Positions 1 through 7,407 of a stretch of 9,586 bases of DNA are shown in pieces. The translations under genes and the position numbers were made by a program. This stretch comes from Alphaproteobacteria bacterium (GTDB lineage Bacteria; Pseudomonadota; Alphaproteobacteria; Puniceispirillales; UBA1172), in assembly GCA_023259875.1 (NCBI GenBank), contig JALRFL010000236.1:1-9586 (forward strand), read 5' to 3'. Below the pieces are notes generated by a model, which saw only the letters and a list, made by a program, of their open reading frames with translations, did no database searches and was not told where the DNA came from. Numbering within the stretch: the stretch's first letter is position 1; the number at the start of each line of letters is the position of its first letter.

Positions 1-5
1 GCCAT
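1..5 (-). CDS. Probable start of the next ABC permease gene (livM-type), cut by the window edge
   Basis: On the minus strand an ATG (bases 5-3) follows the livH stop codon after four bases. It is preceded by AAAGGG at a spacing of about 8 nt, and this ribosome-binding site lies inside the last codons of livH. In LIV-I/HAAT transporters the LivH permease is normally followed by the partner permease LivM and the ATPases LivG and LivF, so a livM start is expected here. Only ATGGC is visible, so the identity is inferred from context alone. Confidence 0.5.
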
Positions 6-9
6 GTGA

Positions 10-873
10 TTATCCCTTTGTAAAAATGCCTTTTGGACGGATCATCAGCACCAGAATCAGAAAGGCAAAAGCAATTGAATCTCTGTCTAGGATATCGTCC
101 AGATAAATCGTGCCAAAGGTTTCAATAACCCCTAGCAACAAGGACGCTATCAATGCTCCGCGAACACTGCCAAGCCCCCCGAGAACAATAATCGCAAGCG
201 CCTTATAGGACGGCACTGCACCCATGGTTGGCTCAACCAAATTGTTAAGCACCGATACCATGACCCCGGCGGCGGCGGCAAAGGCCGAGCCGATAAAAAA
301 GATCGCATAGCGGATCGTTTCAACATTGACGCCACTGCTCATGGCCATACCCGGATCAACGACACTGGCACGAGCGGCGATGCCAAGGCGTGTTCGCCTA
401 GATAGCCAGTTCACCCCTAGCAACAACACAAACGCCAACACCACCACCATGACGCGCGCTTCGCTCAACATAATACCGGGCAAAATATCAATCTGGTTTT
501 GCAATGGGGTTGCAAGGTAAGACATGCTGAATGGCCCAAAAATCAGACGAAACACTTCTTCTGAAGCGATAAAAACACCAATGGATGCAATCAAGGCAAT
601 CAATGGTGGGCGTGATAACAGAGGGCGGTAAATGATCCGGTAACTGGCCATGCCGACAAAGCCAACCACCAGCATGGCCAACAATAAGGCCAGAAACAGA
701 CTGCCCGTCGCGTTGGTCACTAAAACCCCTAAATAGCCGCCTAATGTAAAAAGCGATGCATGGGCGACATGCAATATCCGAAGCAATCCATAAACAAGCG
801 TTAATCCAAGCGCGATCAGCGCATAGATAGAGCCTTGGATTAACCCTTGGATAAGGATATCAACTGCCAGCAT
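10..873 (-). CDS. livH: Branched-chain-amino-acid-type ABC transporter permease, LivH family
   Basis: This is an inner-membrane permease subunit of a LIV-I/HAAT ABC importer, 287 aa, the usual LivH length. The protein is almost entirely hydrophobic, with about eight membrane segments. The N-terminal signature ALGLTLVYGLLRILHVAHAS, followed by a GGYLG turn (about residues 20-50), is typical of LivH. The conserved ATPase-contact region with GLGSVRGALIAS lies near residues 230-245. The ATG at 873 has a good ribosome-binding site, GAGGG, 6 nt upstream. It follows the binding-protein gene by 64 nt, with a strong hairpin in that gap, and its 3' end carries the ribosome-binding site of the next permease. 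The substrate cannot be read from the permease. LIV-I relatives carry branched-chain or other amino acids, amides or urea, and the nearby hut genes suggest histidine or urocanate as an inference only. Confidence 0.93.
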   Translation of the reverse strand: MLAVDILIQGLIQGSIYALIALGLTLVYGLLRILHVAHASLFTLGGYLGVLVTNATGSLFLALLLAMLVVGFVGMASYRIIYRPLLSRPPLIALIASIGVFIASEEVFRLIFGPFSMSYLATPLQNQIDILPGIMLSEARVMVVVLAFVLLLGVNWLSRRTRLGIAARASVVDPGMAMSSGVNVETIRYAIFFIGSAFAAAAGVMVSVLNNLVEPTMGAVPSYKALAIIVLGGLGSVRGALIASLLLGVIETFGTIYLDDILDRDSIAFAFLILVLMIRPKGIFTKG

Positions 874-886
874 GAGAAACCCTCAA

Positions 887-915
887 AACAGGAACCAGAT
901 GTACTGGTTCCTGTT
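887..915 (-). terminator. 12-bp perfect stem-loop between binding protein and permease (attenuator or mRNA-stabilising hairpin)
   Basis: The stem is AACAGGAACCAG / CTGGTTCCTGTT with a 5-nt loop, TACAT, on the transcribed strand. It starts 22 nt after the binding-protein stop codon and ends in a short U run (UUUU, partly inside the stem). The ribosome-binding site of livH (GAGGG) begins two bases further on. Hairpins in this position are known in binding-protein-dependent operons, where they protect the upstream mRNA or partly terminate transcription so that the binding protein is made in excess over the permease. The short U run argues for partial rather than full termination. Confidence 0.75.
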
Positions 916-937
916 CAACAGATAGGTAAGCGAAAAT

Positions 938-2089
938 TTATTTTGCTGGCGGTGCTAGCAAAACCGCGTCGCTAATAACGGAATGATGATGCCAGTTTCC
1001 ATCACGGACGACCTGAACCTGCACATCTTTTTTCACTTCGCCAAGATCGTTAAAGGAAATCTGGCCGGTTGATGCCTTCAGATTTGTTGACGCAATGGCA
1101 TTACGCAGGCTCGCATGATCGGTGCTGCCAGCACGAGACATAGCATCAGCAAGCACAAGAATGGCCGTATGCGCAGACGCACCAACCATATCTGCTGGAT
1201 ATCCCGCTTTACCAGAGAAGCCATCAATAAAGGCTTTGGTCACAGGGTCTGTGGAATCCCGATCCAATGAGGTGGTGATCATCACGCCTTCGGATGCCGC
1301 CCCAGCGATTTCAATGAATTTCTGACCGTCATAACCTTCTTGTCCAACAACAGGCTGATTAAGCCCAGCGGCGCGAAGCTGGCTGACCAATGGGCCGGCG
1401 GTAAAGAAATAGCCACTGGCATAAATCGCATCAGGATTGTCAGATTTAATTTTGGAAACAATCGCCCCAAACTCCCGATCTTTGATGCTGTATTCATATT
1501 CGGAAACAATCTCAATGCCAAAATCAGAGGCCTTTTCTTTGAACCCGTTAGCCAAGGAGATACCAAAATCATTGTTGAGCGTGATCATGGTCACACGCTT
1601 TTTACCAAGCATCTCACCAATCAGTTTTGCGCCTGCACGCCCCTGTACCTCACCCATAAAAGATGTCCGAAACACATAGTCACCAGCACGGGTAATATCA
1701 GGATGAATAGCGTAGGCAGAAATATATGGCACGCTGTTTTCCGCAAAAATGGTGGCCGCAGCACGCGTTGACCCTGAATAACTACCAGATACCCCGGCAA
1801 CCACTTCGTCTTGAGTGATCATTTTAATCGCCAGTGGCGCGGCTTCTTTCGGGCTGGCTTGATCATCATAAACCACAAGCTCAAGCATATTGCCATTGAT
1901 GCCGCCCTTGGCGTTGACTTGCTGAACCGCCAGCTCTGCCCCATGAAGCGCAGATTGACCATCCGCCGCGGCAAAGCCTGTTAGCGGAACATTAAAACCA
2001 ATTTTGATATTCTCAGCGCTAGCCACGCCGATACCACCAGCCAGAGCCATGACCCCGGCAAAAAGTGAAATTTGTAGCTTTTTGAGCAT
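938..2089 (-). CDS. Periplasmic amino-acid-binding protein of a LIV-I/HAAT ABC transporter (Peripla_BP_6)
   Basis: Solute-binding subunit, 383 aa, the usual size for LivJ/LivK-like proteins. A Sec signal peptide is clear: KK at residues 3-4, a hydrophobic core, and GVASA|EN with cleavage expected after residue 25. There is no lipobox cysteine. The mature protein starts IKIGFNVPLTG and continues with LHGAELAVQQVNAKGGING (about 48-66), the family hallmark. Next comes a ligand-pocket region near residues 100-130 (SGSYSGSTRAAA, then PYISAYAIHPDIT) and a second lobe with NNDFGISLANGFK near 172. The ATG at 2089 is preceded by a G-rich ribosome-binding site, AGGGGGG, at 5 nt. The upstream 87 nt contain the GTATGCACATAT element shared with hutI. 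The ligand is unknown. Its position after the hut genes and the shared element make histidine or urocanate a reasonable inference, but branched-chain amino acids or amides remain possible. Confidence 0.93.
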   Translation of the reverse strand: MLKKLQISLFAGVMALAGGIGVASAENIKIGFNVPLTGFAAADGQSALHGAELAVQQVNAKGGINGNMLELVVYDDQASPKEAAPLAIKMITQDEVVAGVSGSYSGSTRAAATIFAENSVPYISAYAIHPDITRAGDYVFRTSFMGEVQGRAGAKLIGEMLGKKRVTMITLNNDFGISLANGFKEKASDFGIEIVSEYEYSIKDREFGAIVSKIKSDNPDAIYASGYFFTAGPLVSQLRAAGLNQPVVGQEGYDGQKFIEIAGAASEGVMITTSLDRDSTDPVTKAFIDGFSGKAGYPADMVGASAHTAILVLADAMSRAGSTDHASLRNAIASTNLKASTGQISFNDLGEVKKDVQVQVVRDGNWHHHSVISDAVLLAPPAK

Positions 2090-2134
2090 AGTTTCCCCCC
2101 TATTATAAAAAAATTAGGCATATCTTATTTTTAA

Positions 2135-2146
2135 GTATGCACATAT
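2135..2146. promoter_or_regulatory. Putative operator upstream of the transporter unit, shared with hutI
   Basis: The 12-mer GTATGCACATAT lies 46 nt upstream of the binding-protein start codon. It is identical to the core and right arm of the dyad upstream of hutI (7412-7423). Here only the ACATAT arm is intact; the left arm is degenerate (TTAAGT). The minus-strand context reads GATAAT directly before ATGTGCATAC, so the site abuts a possible -10 box, but I cannot place a convincing -35 at normal spacing (TTGACT lies 20 bp away). TGT/ACA-type dyads are typical of the GntR/HutC subfamily. Confidence 0.5.
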
Positions 2147-2176
2147 TATCCTCATCAGTTTTCTTCTGAAAGTCAA

Positions 2177-2848
2177 TCAATCATGCTTTAATATGGTGCT
2201 TTTTCCCTCTAGGCCGTCTGCGGCTTGACCGGATGCATCAGGTATCCGCATCTCAAACACATCGGTGACAGAGGTGTAATCATAATATCCTAATCGCGCC
2301 AATGGCCTAATGCTGGGAATATCCATCTTGCCTTCGGGTGTTAGCACCTCGTCCTTCACATGGATGCGAACCACTTCGCCATAAACAACCTCAACCCAAC
2401 CATGGGCGGAATGGCCGCGCAACCGATGGGTGGACAAATACCGGCATTCAAAATGCGCCGGGCTTTCCTTTACCCTTGGGCACGGGGCATCAATGCAAGA
2501 GATTGGCGTCACCCCTGCGCGCTCAAACTCATCTTCGTTTGCCCCTAGTTCCATAGCGGAAATATTAACCGCTTCGCGCAGATCATAAGTTGCCATATTC
2601 CAAACAAACCAGCCTGTTTCCTCAGCATTAACGACAGTATGCTTACGCTCACCTGTGCTGAGTTGATTGGCAGCAAACATCACCATTGGCGGATCAAAGG
2701 TCAGATTCTGCCACTGGCTATATGGGGCGAGATTGGGGACGCCGTCTTTTGAAATCGTTGACAACCATCCTATCGGGCGCGGCACCGTACAGGATTTGAA
2801 GGGCGAAAATGGGAGGGGGCAATCTTCTTTACCAGGGGCATAATGCAT
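2177..2848 (-). CDS. Flavin-reductase-like FMN-binding split-barrel protein (DIM6/NTAB/flavoredoxin-like)
   Basis: Predicted cytosolic FMN-binding protein, 223 aa, with no signal peptide or membrane segment. The family signature is near the N-terminus: RPIGWLST (residues 24-31), NLAPYSQW (39-46), then DPPMVMF (52-58). The C-terminal RPLARLGYYDYTSV (181-194) is also typical. Relatives reduce free flavin with NAD(P)H, serve as reductase partners of flavin monooxygenases, or act as FMN electron carriers, and sequence alone does not say which. The ATG at 2848 has AAAGG at about 8 nt and starts 10 nt after the hutU stop, so it is very probably cotranscribed as the last gene of the hut unit. No monooxygenase partner is visible in the window. 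It sits where hutG or hutF often lies, but it shows no relationship to either enzyme family. Confidence 0.85.
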   Translation of the reverse strand: MHYAPGKEDCPLPFSPFKSCTVPRPIGWLSTISKDGVPNLAPYSQWQNLTFDPPMVMFAANQLSTGERKHTVVNAEETGWFVWNMATYDLREAVNISAMELGANEDEFERAGVTPISCIDAPCPRVKESPAHFECRYLSTHRLRGHSAHGWVEVVYGEVVRIHVKDEVLTPEGKMDIPSIRPLARLGYYDYTSVTDVFEMRIPDASGQAADGLEGKSTILKHD

Positions 2849-2858
2849 AACAACACCT

Positions 2859-4541
2859 TTAGTCTTTCAAAATAGATGGCAGGTTTAATCCGTGTTCTCT
2901 TGCGCAAGCTAGCGCATCTTCGTATCCGGCATCAGCGTGACGCATCACCCCTGTGGCTGGATCATTCCACAACACGCGTTCCAGTCGGGCATCCGCATCA
3001 GCCGTGCCATCACAACAAATCACCATGCCTGAATGCTGGGAAAAGCCCATGCCAACACCCCCGCCATGATGCAGTGATACCCATGTTGCGCCTGATGCCG
3101 TGTTCAACAACGCATTAAGAAGGGGCCAATCGCTGACCGCATCACTGCCGTCACGCATAGCTTCGGTTTCCCGATTAGGACTAGCCACCGAACCGCTATC
3201 CAGATGGTCGCGGCCTATAACCACTGGCGCTTTCAATTCGCCGCTGCGCACCATCTCGTTAAAGGCAAGCCCAAGTTTGTGGCGTTGCCCAAGGCCAACC
3301 CAGCAAATCCGTGCGGGAAGCCCTTGGAAATGAATTCGCTGACGCGCCATGTCTAGCCAATTATGCAAATGCGGATCGTCAATTAGCTCTTTGACCTTAG
3401 CATCAGTGCGATAAATATCTTCGGGATCACCTGATAACGCGCACCACCGGAAAGGGCCAATGCCCCGACAGAATAATGGACGGATATAGGCAGGGACAAA
3501 ACCCGGAAAGGCAAACGCATTTTCCAGCCCTTCTTCTTTTGCCACTTGGCGGATATTGTTTCCGTAATCCAAGGTGGGAACACCGGCGTTCCAAAAATCC
3601 ACCATTGCCGCGACATGGGTTTTCATGCTGGCACGCGCCGCCGCCTCAACGGCTTTTGGTTCGGTTTCACGCTTTGCTCGCCATTCTGCTAATGACCAGC
3701 CAAGAGGCAAATAACCATTAATAGGGTCATGGGCGCTGGTCTGATCGGTGACGATATCTGGTCTGATGCCTTGCTGATAGATTTGCGGGAAAATTTCAGC
3801 CGCATTGCCAATCAGCCCAATCGACTTCGCCTCACCCTTCGCTGTCCAAGCCTTGATCCTTGCAATAGCGTCATCAAGATTGTCGGTTTTTTCATCCAGA
3901 TATCCCGTCTTAAGCCGCATATCAATTCGGGTTTCATCACATTCTACCGCCAGACAGCAAGCTCCGGCCATCACTGCGGCAAGCGGCTGAGCCCCGCCCA
4001 TACCGCCAAGTCCGCCGGTGAGAATCCATCGGCCGGTGAGATTGCCATCATAATGCTGACGCCCTGCCTCAACAAAGGTCTCATAAGTGCCCTGCACAAT
4101 GCCTTGCGTGCCGATATAAATCCATGATCCCGCGGTCATCTGGCCATACATCGCCAGCCCTTTTCGATCGAGTTCATTGAAATGATCCCACGTCGCCCAA
4201 TTTGGCACCAAATTAGAGTTTGCAATCAATACCCGTGGTGCGTTCGGATGCGTTTGAAACACGCCAACCGGCTTGCCTGATTGCACCAACAGGGTTTGGT
4301 CGTCCTCAAGATCACGCAAACTAGCGGCGATCATATCAAAATCTTGCCATGTCCGCGCCGCCCGTCCAATGCCGCCATAAACAACCAACTCATGGGGGTT
4401 TTCTGCCACCTCTGGGTGAAGATTGTTCATCAGCATCCGCAATGGGGCTTCGGTTAACCAGCTTTTTGCCGTGATCTCTGTTCCGGTGTCGGGATAAACC
4501 TCACGAATATTGTGTCGGGGATTGTTCTTGGGGTTACTCAT
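2859..4541 (-). CDS. hutU: Urocanate hydratase
   Basis: Cytosolic enzyme converting urocanate to 4-imidazolone-5-propionate with tightly bound NAD+, the second step of histidine breakdown. Length is 560 aa, matching the family (about 555-560). Clear signatures are YGGIGRAARTWQDFD (55-69), QSGKPVGVFQTH (87-98), the glycine-rich NAD-binding GGLGGMGGAQP (176-186), GNNIRQ (327-332), and PARICWVGLGQRHKLG (409-424). C413 in the last motif corresponds to the catalytic-region Cys410 of the Pseudomonas putida enzyme. The C-terminal HHGGGVGMGFSQH (491-503) is also conserved. The ATG at 4541 is chosen because AGGAG lies 8 nt upstream. It follows hutH by 68 nt and is followed closely by the flavin-reductase-like gene. 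The protein appears intact, with no missing key residue. Confidence 0.98.
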   Translation of the reverse strand: MSNPKNNPRHNIREVYPDTGTEITAKSWLTEAPLRMLMNNLHPEVAENPHELVVYGGIGRAARTWQDFDMIAASLRDLEDDQTLLVQSGKPVGVFQTHPNAPRVLIANSNLVPNWATWDHFNELDRKGLAMYGQMTAGSWIYIGTQGIVQGTYETFVEAGRQHYDGNLTGRWILTGGLGGMGGAQPLAAVMAGACCLAVECDETRIDMRLKTGYLDEKTDNLDDAIARIKAWTAKGEAKSIGLIGNAAEIFPQIYQQGIRPDIVTDQTSAHDPINGYLPLGWSLAEWRAKRETEPKAVEAAARASMKTHVAAMVDFWNAGVPTLDYGNNIRQVAKEEGLENAFAFPGFVPAYIRPLFCRGIGPFRWCALSGDPEDIYRTDAKVKELIDDPHLHNWLDMARQRIHFQGLPARICWVGLGQRHKLGLAFNEMVRSGELKAPVVIGRDHLDSGSVASPNRETEAMRDGSDAVSDWPLLNALLNTASGATWVSLHHGGGVGMGFSQHSGMVICCDGTADADARLERVLWNDPATGVMRHADAGYEDALACAREHGLNLPSILKD

Positions 4542-4569
4542 TTGTCTTTCTCCTACCTATTTGTGGGTC

Positions 4570-4584
4570 ATGCGGAAACCGCAT
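4570..4584 (-). promoter_or_regulatory. Small hairpin in the hutH-hutU gap
   Basis: ATGCGG / CCGCAT forms a perfect 6-bp stem with a 3-nt loop inside the 68-nt gap between hutH and hutU. No U run follows it on the transcribed strand, so it does not look like a terminator. It may affect mRNA processing or stability, or be incidental. The hutU ribosome-binding site lies about 20 nt downstream and is not buried in the stem. Confidence 0.35.
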
Positions 4585-4609
4585 CAACCGGAATGCTCAT
4601 CTTCATGCG

Positions 4610-6166
4610 TTAATGGCCTGATGCGGCTTGATCAAAAAAGCCCTCTGTTCCTGCGGTATTGACCAGCACACCTTCATGAACGAGTCGGGTCATCGCCGTA
4701 ATATCATCGGCCATATATCTGTCATCGCCCAAGGCAGAGATATGTGCTCTGATCACCGCCATCACCGCTTTCAAAACAGGACTAGTTTCAAGCGGTTTGC
4801 GGAAATCAATACCTTGGGCGGCAGCTAGCGCCTCAATTGCGATAATATGCGCTAGATTTTTTGTCATGCGGTGTAAGCGCACCGCCGCGTGAGCGGCCAT
4901 GCTGACATGATCTTCTTGATTGGCAGAGGTCGGGGTGCTGTCAGTTGAACAGGGATTAGCAAGATGCCTGTTTTCGCTCATCAAGGCCGCCGAGGTGACT
5001 TCCGCAATCATAAAGCCAGAGTTTAGCCCCGGCTTTGGTGTCAAAAACGGCGGCAAATGAAACGACTGATTAGGGTCGACCATCAGCGCGATGCGGCGTT
5101 GGCTGATTGCCCCTGTTTCGGCTATGGCAAGTGCGATTTGATCGGCGGCAAAGGCAACCGGTTCTGCATGAAAATTGCCGCCAGATACAATCATACCTTC
5201 GTCAACCAGAACGATCGGATTATCAGTGACGGCGTTTGCCTCAATCGCTAGGGTTGCCGCCGCCGCATCCAGAATATCTACTGCCGCCCCTAGCACCTGC
5301 GGCTGACAGCGAATGCAATAAGGGTCTTGCACACGCTCATCATCCTCACGATGGCTTTCACGAATGGCTGATCCTGACAGCAGACGACGGCATTCCTCTG
5401 CGACTCTGATCTGACCATTAAGCCCACGCAAAGCATGAATAGCCGGCAAAGTTGGTGAGGTTGAACCCATGATCGCGTCTGTTGTCAATGCGCCGGATAT
5501 CATGGCCGTCATCACCAAGCGGCGCGTTTTCCATAATCCTATCATGGCCATGGCAGTTGAAAATTGGGTGCCATTGATTAAGGCTAATCCCTCTTTGGGG
5601 GCTAGCACCAAGGGCTCTATTCCTGCCTTGCTTAATGCCGCACCACCGGGCATATGGCGGCCTTTATAAATGACCTCGCCTTCTCCTATAAGCACCGCCG
5701 CCATATGGGCTAGTGGCGCCAGATCGCCAGATGCGCCAACCGAACCTTGTTCGGGAATAACAGGGATGATGCCTTCGGCCAATAGGCGTTGCAACATCAT
5801 GATCACATCCCAACGCACCCCTGATGCCCCACGCGCCAAGGAATTGATTTTCAGCAACATCATCAACCGCGTCGCGTGTTCATCAAGCGGATCACCAACG
5901 CCGGCACAATGCGATAAGATCAAATTGCGTTGCAGTTGTTTGACTTCATCCGCATTGATTTTGACGGATGCCAATTTGCCAAATCCGGTATTAATCCCAT
6001 AAACAGGTTTATCCCCTGTTGCCGCCGCCGCGACCAGTGTTGCCGCCGCATCCACCCTAGCCTTGGCTGAAGGATCAATTCCTGCTGATGCCCCTTGCTG
6101 CCAAAGTTGCTCCCATGTGCTTAGGGAAACTTCCCCGGGGGTGAGATGAAAGGATGCGGTTGTCAT
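4610..6166 (-). CDS. hutH: Histidine ammonia-lyase (histidase)
   Basis: Cytosolic MIO enzyme that removes ammonia from L-histidine to give trans-urocanate, the first step of the pathway. I start it at the ATG at 6166, giving 518 aa (P. putida HutH is about 510). This ATG overlaps the hutI stop as ATGA and has GGGGGAAAG just upstream. An in-frame ATG at 6247 would add 27 residues encoded inside hutI that do not look like HutH. Signatures in the 518-aa numbering are YGINTGFG (56-63), the self-cyclising Ala-Ser-Gly at 145-147 within GSVGASGDLAPLAH, NGTQFSTA (198-205), and QDPYCIRCQPQV (280-291). Also present are DNPIV (315-319), SGGNFHAEP (328-336), and the SANQEDHVSMA region (414-424). The residue after DPY is Cys where Ser is common; I regard this as tolerated variation. 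The gene looks complete. Confidence 0.97.
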   Translation of the reverse strand: MTTASFHLTPGEVSLSTWEQLWQQGASAGIDPSAKARVDAAATLVAAAATGDKPVYGINTGFGKLASVKINADEVKQLQRNLILSHCAGVGDPLDEHATRLMMLLKINSLARGASGVRWDVIMMLQRLLAEGIIPVIPEQGSVGASGDLAPLAHMAAVLIGEGEVIYKGRHMPGGAALSKAGIEPLVLAPKEGLALINGTQFSTAMAMIGLWKTRRLVMTAMISGALTTDAIMGSTSPTLPAIHALRGLNGQIRVAEECRRLLSGSAIRESHREDDERVQDPYCIRCQPQVLGAAVDILDAAAATLAIEANAVTDNPIVLVDEGMIVSGGNFHAEPVAFAADQIALAIAETGAISQRRIALMVDPNQSFHLPPFLTPKPGLNSGFMIAEVTSAALMSENRHLANPCSTDSTPTSANQEDHVSMAAHAAVRLHRMTKNLAHIIAIEALAAAQGIDFRKPLETSPVLKAVMAVIRAHISALGDDRYMADDITAMTRLVHEGVLVNTAGTEGFFDQAASGH

Positions 6167-7371
6167 AACTTTCCCCCAACCACGCGCCGGATCAGAGGAT
6201 GAAATCCGATCCGATAGCTCAACTCTGCCGGATGATGAATCTGCCAAAAGGCCAGATCAGCAACATAGCCTTTGACCAAGCGCCCACGGTCAGTGATGCC
6301 AAGCGCTTTTGCCGCATGATGCGTTACCCCGCGCAGGATTTCTTCGGGGGTCATTCTGAACATCGTTGCAGACATATTCATCGCCAGCAATATTGAGGTC
6401 AAAGGCGATGAGCCGGGGTTACAATCGGTGGATACCGCCATTGGGACTTGGTGCTTTCTGAAAGCCTCAATCGGCGGCTGTTTGGTCTCACGCAGAGTAT
6501 AAAACGCACCCGGCAAAATCACCGCCACAGAACCGGCCTCTGCCATAGCCTTAGCATCATCCGCATCAGCATATTCAAGATGATCAACCGATATGGCCTG
6601 ATACTTTGCCGCCAGTTTTGTCCCCCCTAAATGCGACAATTGCTCGGCATGAAGTTTTACCGGAAGCCCAAGGTCTTTTGCTTTCATAAAGACGCGCTCA
6701 ATTTGCTGTGGGGTAAAGGCTATGCCTTCACAAAACCCATCTACTGCATCAACCAACCCCTCGGCATGTGCTTTGTCCAAAGCCGGAATAACAACGCTAT
6801 CAATATAAGCATCTGGTCTATCGCGATACTCATCCGGCAGGGCATGCGCCCCTAAAAATGAAGTTCTGATCTCGATATCACGTTGGCATGCCAGCGCACG
6901 GGCGGCGCGCAACATCTGACATTCGGTTTCCGTATCCAATCCATATCCAGATTTTACCTCAACCACAGAGACCCCCTCTGCGATGAGGTGATCAAGTCTG
7001 ATCAATGCGCTATCAATTAATTCATCCAAACTGGCGGCACGGGTTGCCCTGACGGTGGAATTGATGCCGCCCCCTGCCCTAGCCAGCTCTTCATATCCTG
7101 CCCCGTTAAGGCGCATTTCAAACTCAATCGCGCGATCCCCCCCATGAACGATATGGGTATGGCAATCAATCAAAGCAGGGGTAATCAACGCCCCTTTGGC
7201 ATCATAGGTTGGGATGGTGTTATCGGGGTCATTTTTCAAAAAAGGGCAATCGGCTCGCGCCCCCACCCATTCAATATGCCGACCTTTTATCACCAAGGCG
7301 GCATCAGGGATCATTCCATAGTCATCATCTGCGGCTAATGTGACCAATGTGGCATTATGTATGATATGCAC
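6163..7371 (-). CDS. hutI: Imidazolonepropionase
   Basis: Cytosolic metal-dependent amidohydrolase that opens 4-imidazolone-5-propionate to N-formimidoyl-L-glutamate, the third step of histidine breakdown. Length is 402 aa, normal for HutI. The amidohydrolase metal and catalytic positions are visible: HTH (H71, H73), H241 in KLHAEQLSHLGG, H264 in SVDHLEY, and D316 in STDCNPGSSP. The substrate-side segments GGDRAIEFEMRLNG (77-90) and GGGINSTVRATR (100-111) are also present. Translation must begin at GTG (7371-7369): no in-frame ATG precedes the conserved N-terminus, and AAAGG lies 7 nt upstream. It is the first gene of the hut unit, with an operator-like dyad 37 nt upstream of the start, and its stop overlaps the hutH start by ATGA. 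The protein appears intact. Confidence 0.97.
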   Translation of the reverse strand: MHIIHNATLVTLAADDDYGMIPDAALVIKGRHIEWVGARADCPFLKNDPDNTIPTYDAKGALITPALIDCHTHIVHGGDRAIEFEMRLNGAGYEELARAGGGINSTVRATRAASLDELIDSALIRLDHLIAEGVSVVEVKSGYGLDTETECQMLRAARALACQRDIEIRTSFLGAHALPDEYRDRPDAYIDSVVIPALDKAHAEGLVDAVDGFCEGIAFTPQQIERVFMKAKDLGLPVKLHAEQLSHLGGTKLAAKYQAISVDHLEYADADDAKAMAEAGSVAVILPGAFYTLRETKQPPIEAFRKHQVPMAVSTDCNPGSSPLTSILLAMNMSATMFRMTPEEILRGVTHHAAKALGITDRGRLVKGYVADLAFWQIHHPAELSYRIGFHPLIRRVVGGKL

Positions 7372-7407
7372 GGAATTGCCTTTGTTTGAAATCGCCTCGT
7401 CTCATTA

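Noticed and set aside
1340..1771. A 143-codon open frame on the plus strand
   Set aside because: It lies wholly antisense to the well-supported binding-protein gene, has no ribosome-binding site and resembles no known family. It is a mirror of that gene's codon pattern.
2097..2113. TATAAT and a seven-base T run just upstream of the binding-protein gene on the minus strand
   Set aside because: As a -10 box it would place the transcript start inside or after the ribosome-binding site, and no -35 box lies at the right distance. No G-C stem precedes the T run, so it is not a terminator. Probably only AT-rich leader.
2149..2170. TCAG/CTGA inverted repeat after the flavin-reductase-like gene
   Set aside because: The stem is only 4 bp and no U run follows it on the transcribed strand, so it does not support a terminator.
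3729..4127. A 132-codon open frame on the plus strand
   Set aside because: It is antisense to hutU, which is intact and highly conserved, and its product has no recognisable domain.
4740..4747. ATATGTGC inside hutH, matching part of the hut operator
   Set aside because: Only 8 of 12 bases match, it is inside a coding region and has no second arm, so it is expected by chance.
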